Shown: one piece after another, positions 5,164 through 5,278 of the stretch | Layout: each line of letters begins with the position of its first letter | Position numbering within the stretch: position 1 is the first letter of the stretch | Assembly: GCA_017958705.1 (NCBI GenBank) | Contig: JAGDCE010000378.1 | Span: 1 to 5,278, forward strand | Direction of reading: 5' to 3' | DNA: 5,278 nt | From: Clostridia bacterium | GTDB lineage: Bacteria; Bacillota; Clostridia; Oscillospirales; CAG-272 | Translations under genes and position numbers: made by a program | The notes under the pieces: model-generated | Seen by the model: only the letters and a program-made list of their open reading frames with translations | Databases searched by the model: none | Told to the model about the DNA's origin: nothing

Positions 5164-5278
5164 AAAACGATAAACTGAACAAAGCGTTCGACGAAGTCGA
5201 CGCCGGATACGTATCCAAAACGGAAAAAGCGCCGAAAACAAGCCGCGCGTTCAGACCGGCGTTCATAGCCGCCGCGCT
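5160..5278 (+). CDS. Partial gene: probable membrane-anchored regulator (anti-sigma-like) of the upstream sigma factor
   Basis: An open frame starts at ATG 5160, overlapping the sigma stop as ATGA, and runs off the window after 39 codons. GGGTG (5148-5152) lies 7 nt upstream. The visible N-terminus (MKNDKLNKAFDEVDAGYV, then a Lys/Arg-rich stretch) ends in FIAAA at about 35-39, which looks like the start of a transmembrane helix: a short cytoplasmic head and then a membrane anchor. Proteins beginning with such a short acidic head (often with DD.YI) commonly follow this type of sigma factor in Clostridia and are thought to act as cognate anti-sigma or sensory partners. No zinc-finger H-x3-C-x2-C motif is seen in the visible part. 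Function is inferred from position; only the N-terminus is available. Confidence 0.7.
   Translation, partial: MKNDKLNKAFDEVDAGYVSKTEKAPKTSRAFRPAFIAAA

Noticed and set aside
4759..5241. 160-codon open frame on the minus strand opposite the sigma factor
   Set aside because: It spans the sigma gene and the start of the next gene in antisense, is Arg-rich and has no domain, while the + strand frame has clear sigma regions 2 and 4.

Overview
This is a compact stretch of chromosome from what looks like an uncultured or gut-type Clostridia (Bacillota). The inference rests on the rpsO-pnp order, strong AGGAGG-type ribosome binding sites with GTG and TTG starts, a clostridial-style PNPase (SNGSTSQAS and RSPGRREIGHGALAER stretches), and a short sigma factor followed by a small membrane regulator. 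Base composition is moderately GC-rich by eye, with many AGA, ATA and GAC codons. No phage, IS, CRISPR or tRNA signal is visible. All six genes and the partial seventh lie on the + strand.

Region 1 (1-2813) is the rpsO-pnp unit. A near-consensus sigma-A promoter (21-49) starts a leader of about 95 nt that folds into a plausible multi-branched structure and contains an exact anti-Shine-Dalgarno for rpsO. It is a candidate S15 autoregulatory element. Ribosomal protein S15 (152-415) is followed by about 200 nt of highly structured non-coding RNA: a hairpin at 425-455, an attenuator-like GC-rich hairpin with a short T-run (465-502), an uninterrupted 16-bp stem (536-570) like the double-stranded processing sites known in front of pnp, and a small hairpin that buries the pnp Shine-Dalgarno (590-611). 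PNPase (618-2777) follows and ends at a perfect 13-bp terminator-like inverted repeat (2782-2813).

Region 2 (2830-4550) is a tight three-gene run: a HAD-superfamily phosphatase, thiamine pyrophosphokinase (TTG start, overlapping the HAD gene by 8 nt), and a small FlaR-like P-loop kinase. It begins only 16 nt after the pnp terminator and has no obvious promoter of its own, so it may live on read-through.

Region 3 (4533-5278) is a sigma factor of the ECF-like clostridial type with its own candidate promoter, overlapping (ATGA) a downstream gene cut by the window end. That gene begins like the membrane-anchored regulators that accompany such sigma factors.

Most genes are ordinary housekeeping genes. 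The most interesting content is the layered RNA regulation around rpsO and pnp, and an altered RNA-binding face in the PNPase S1 domain.
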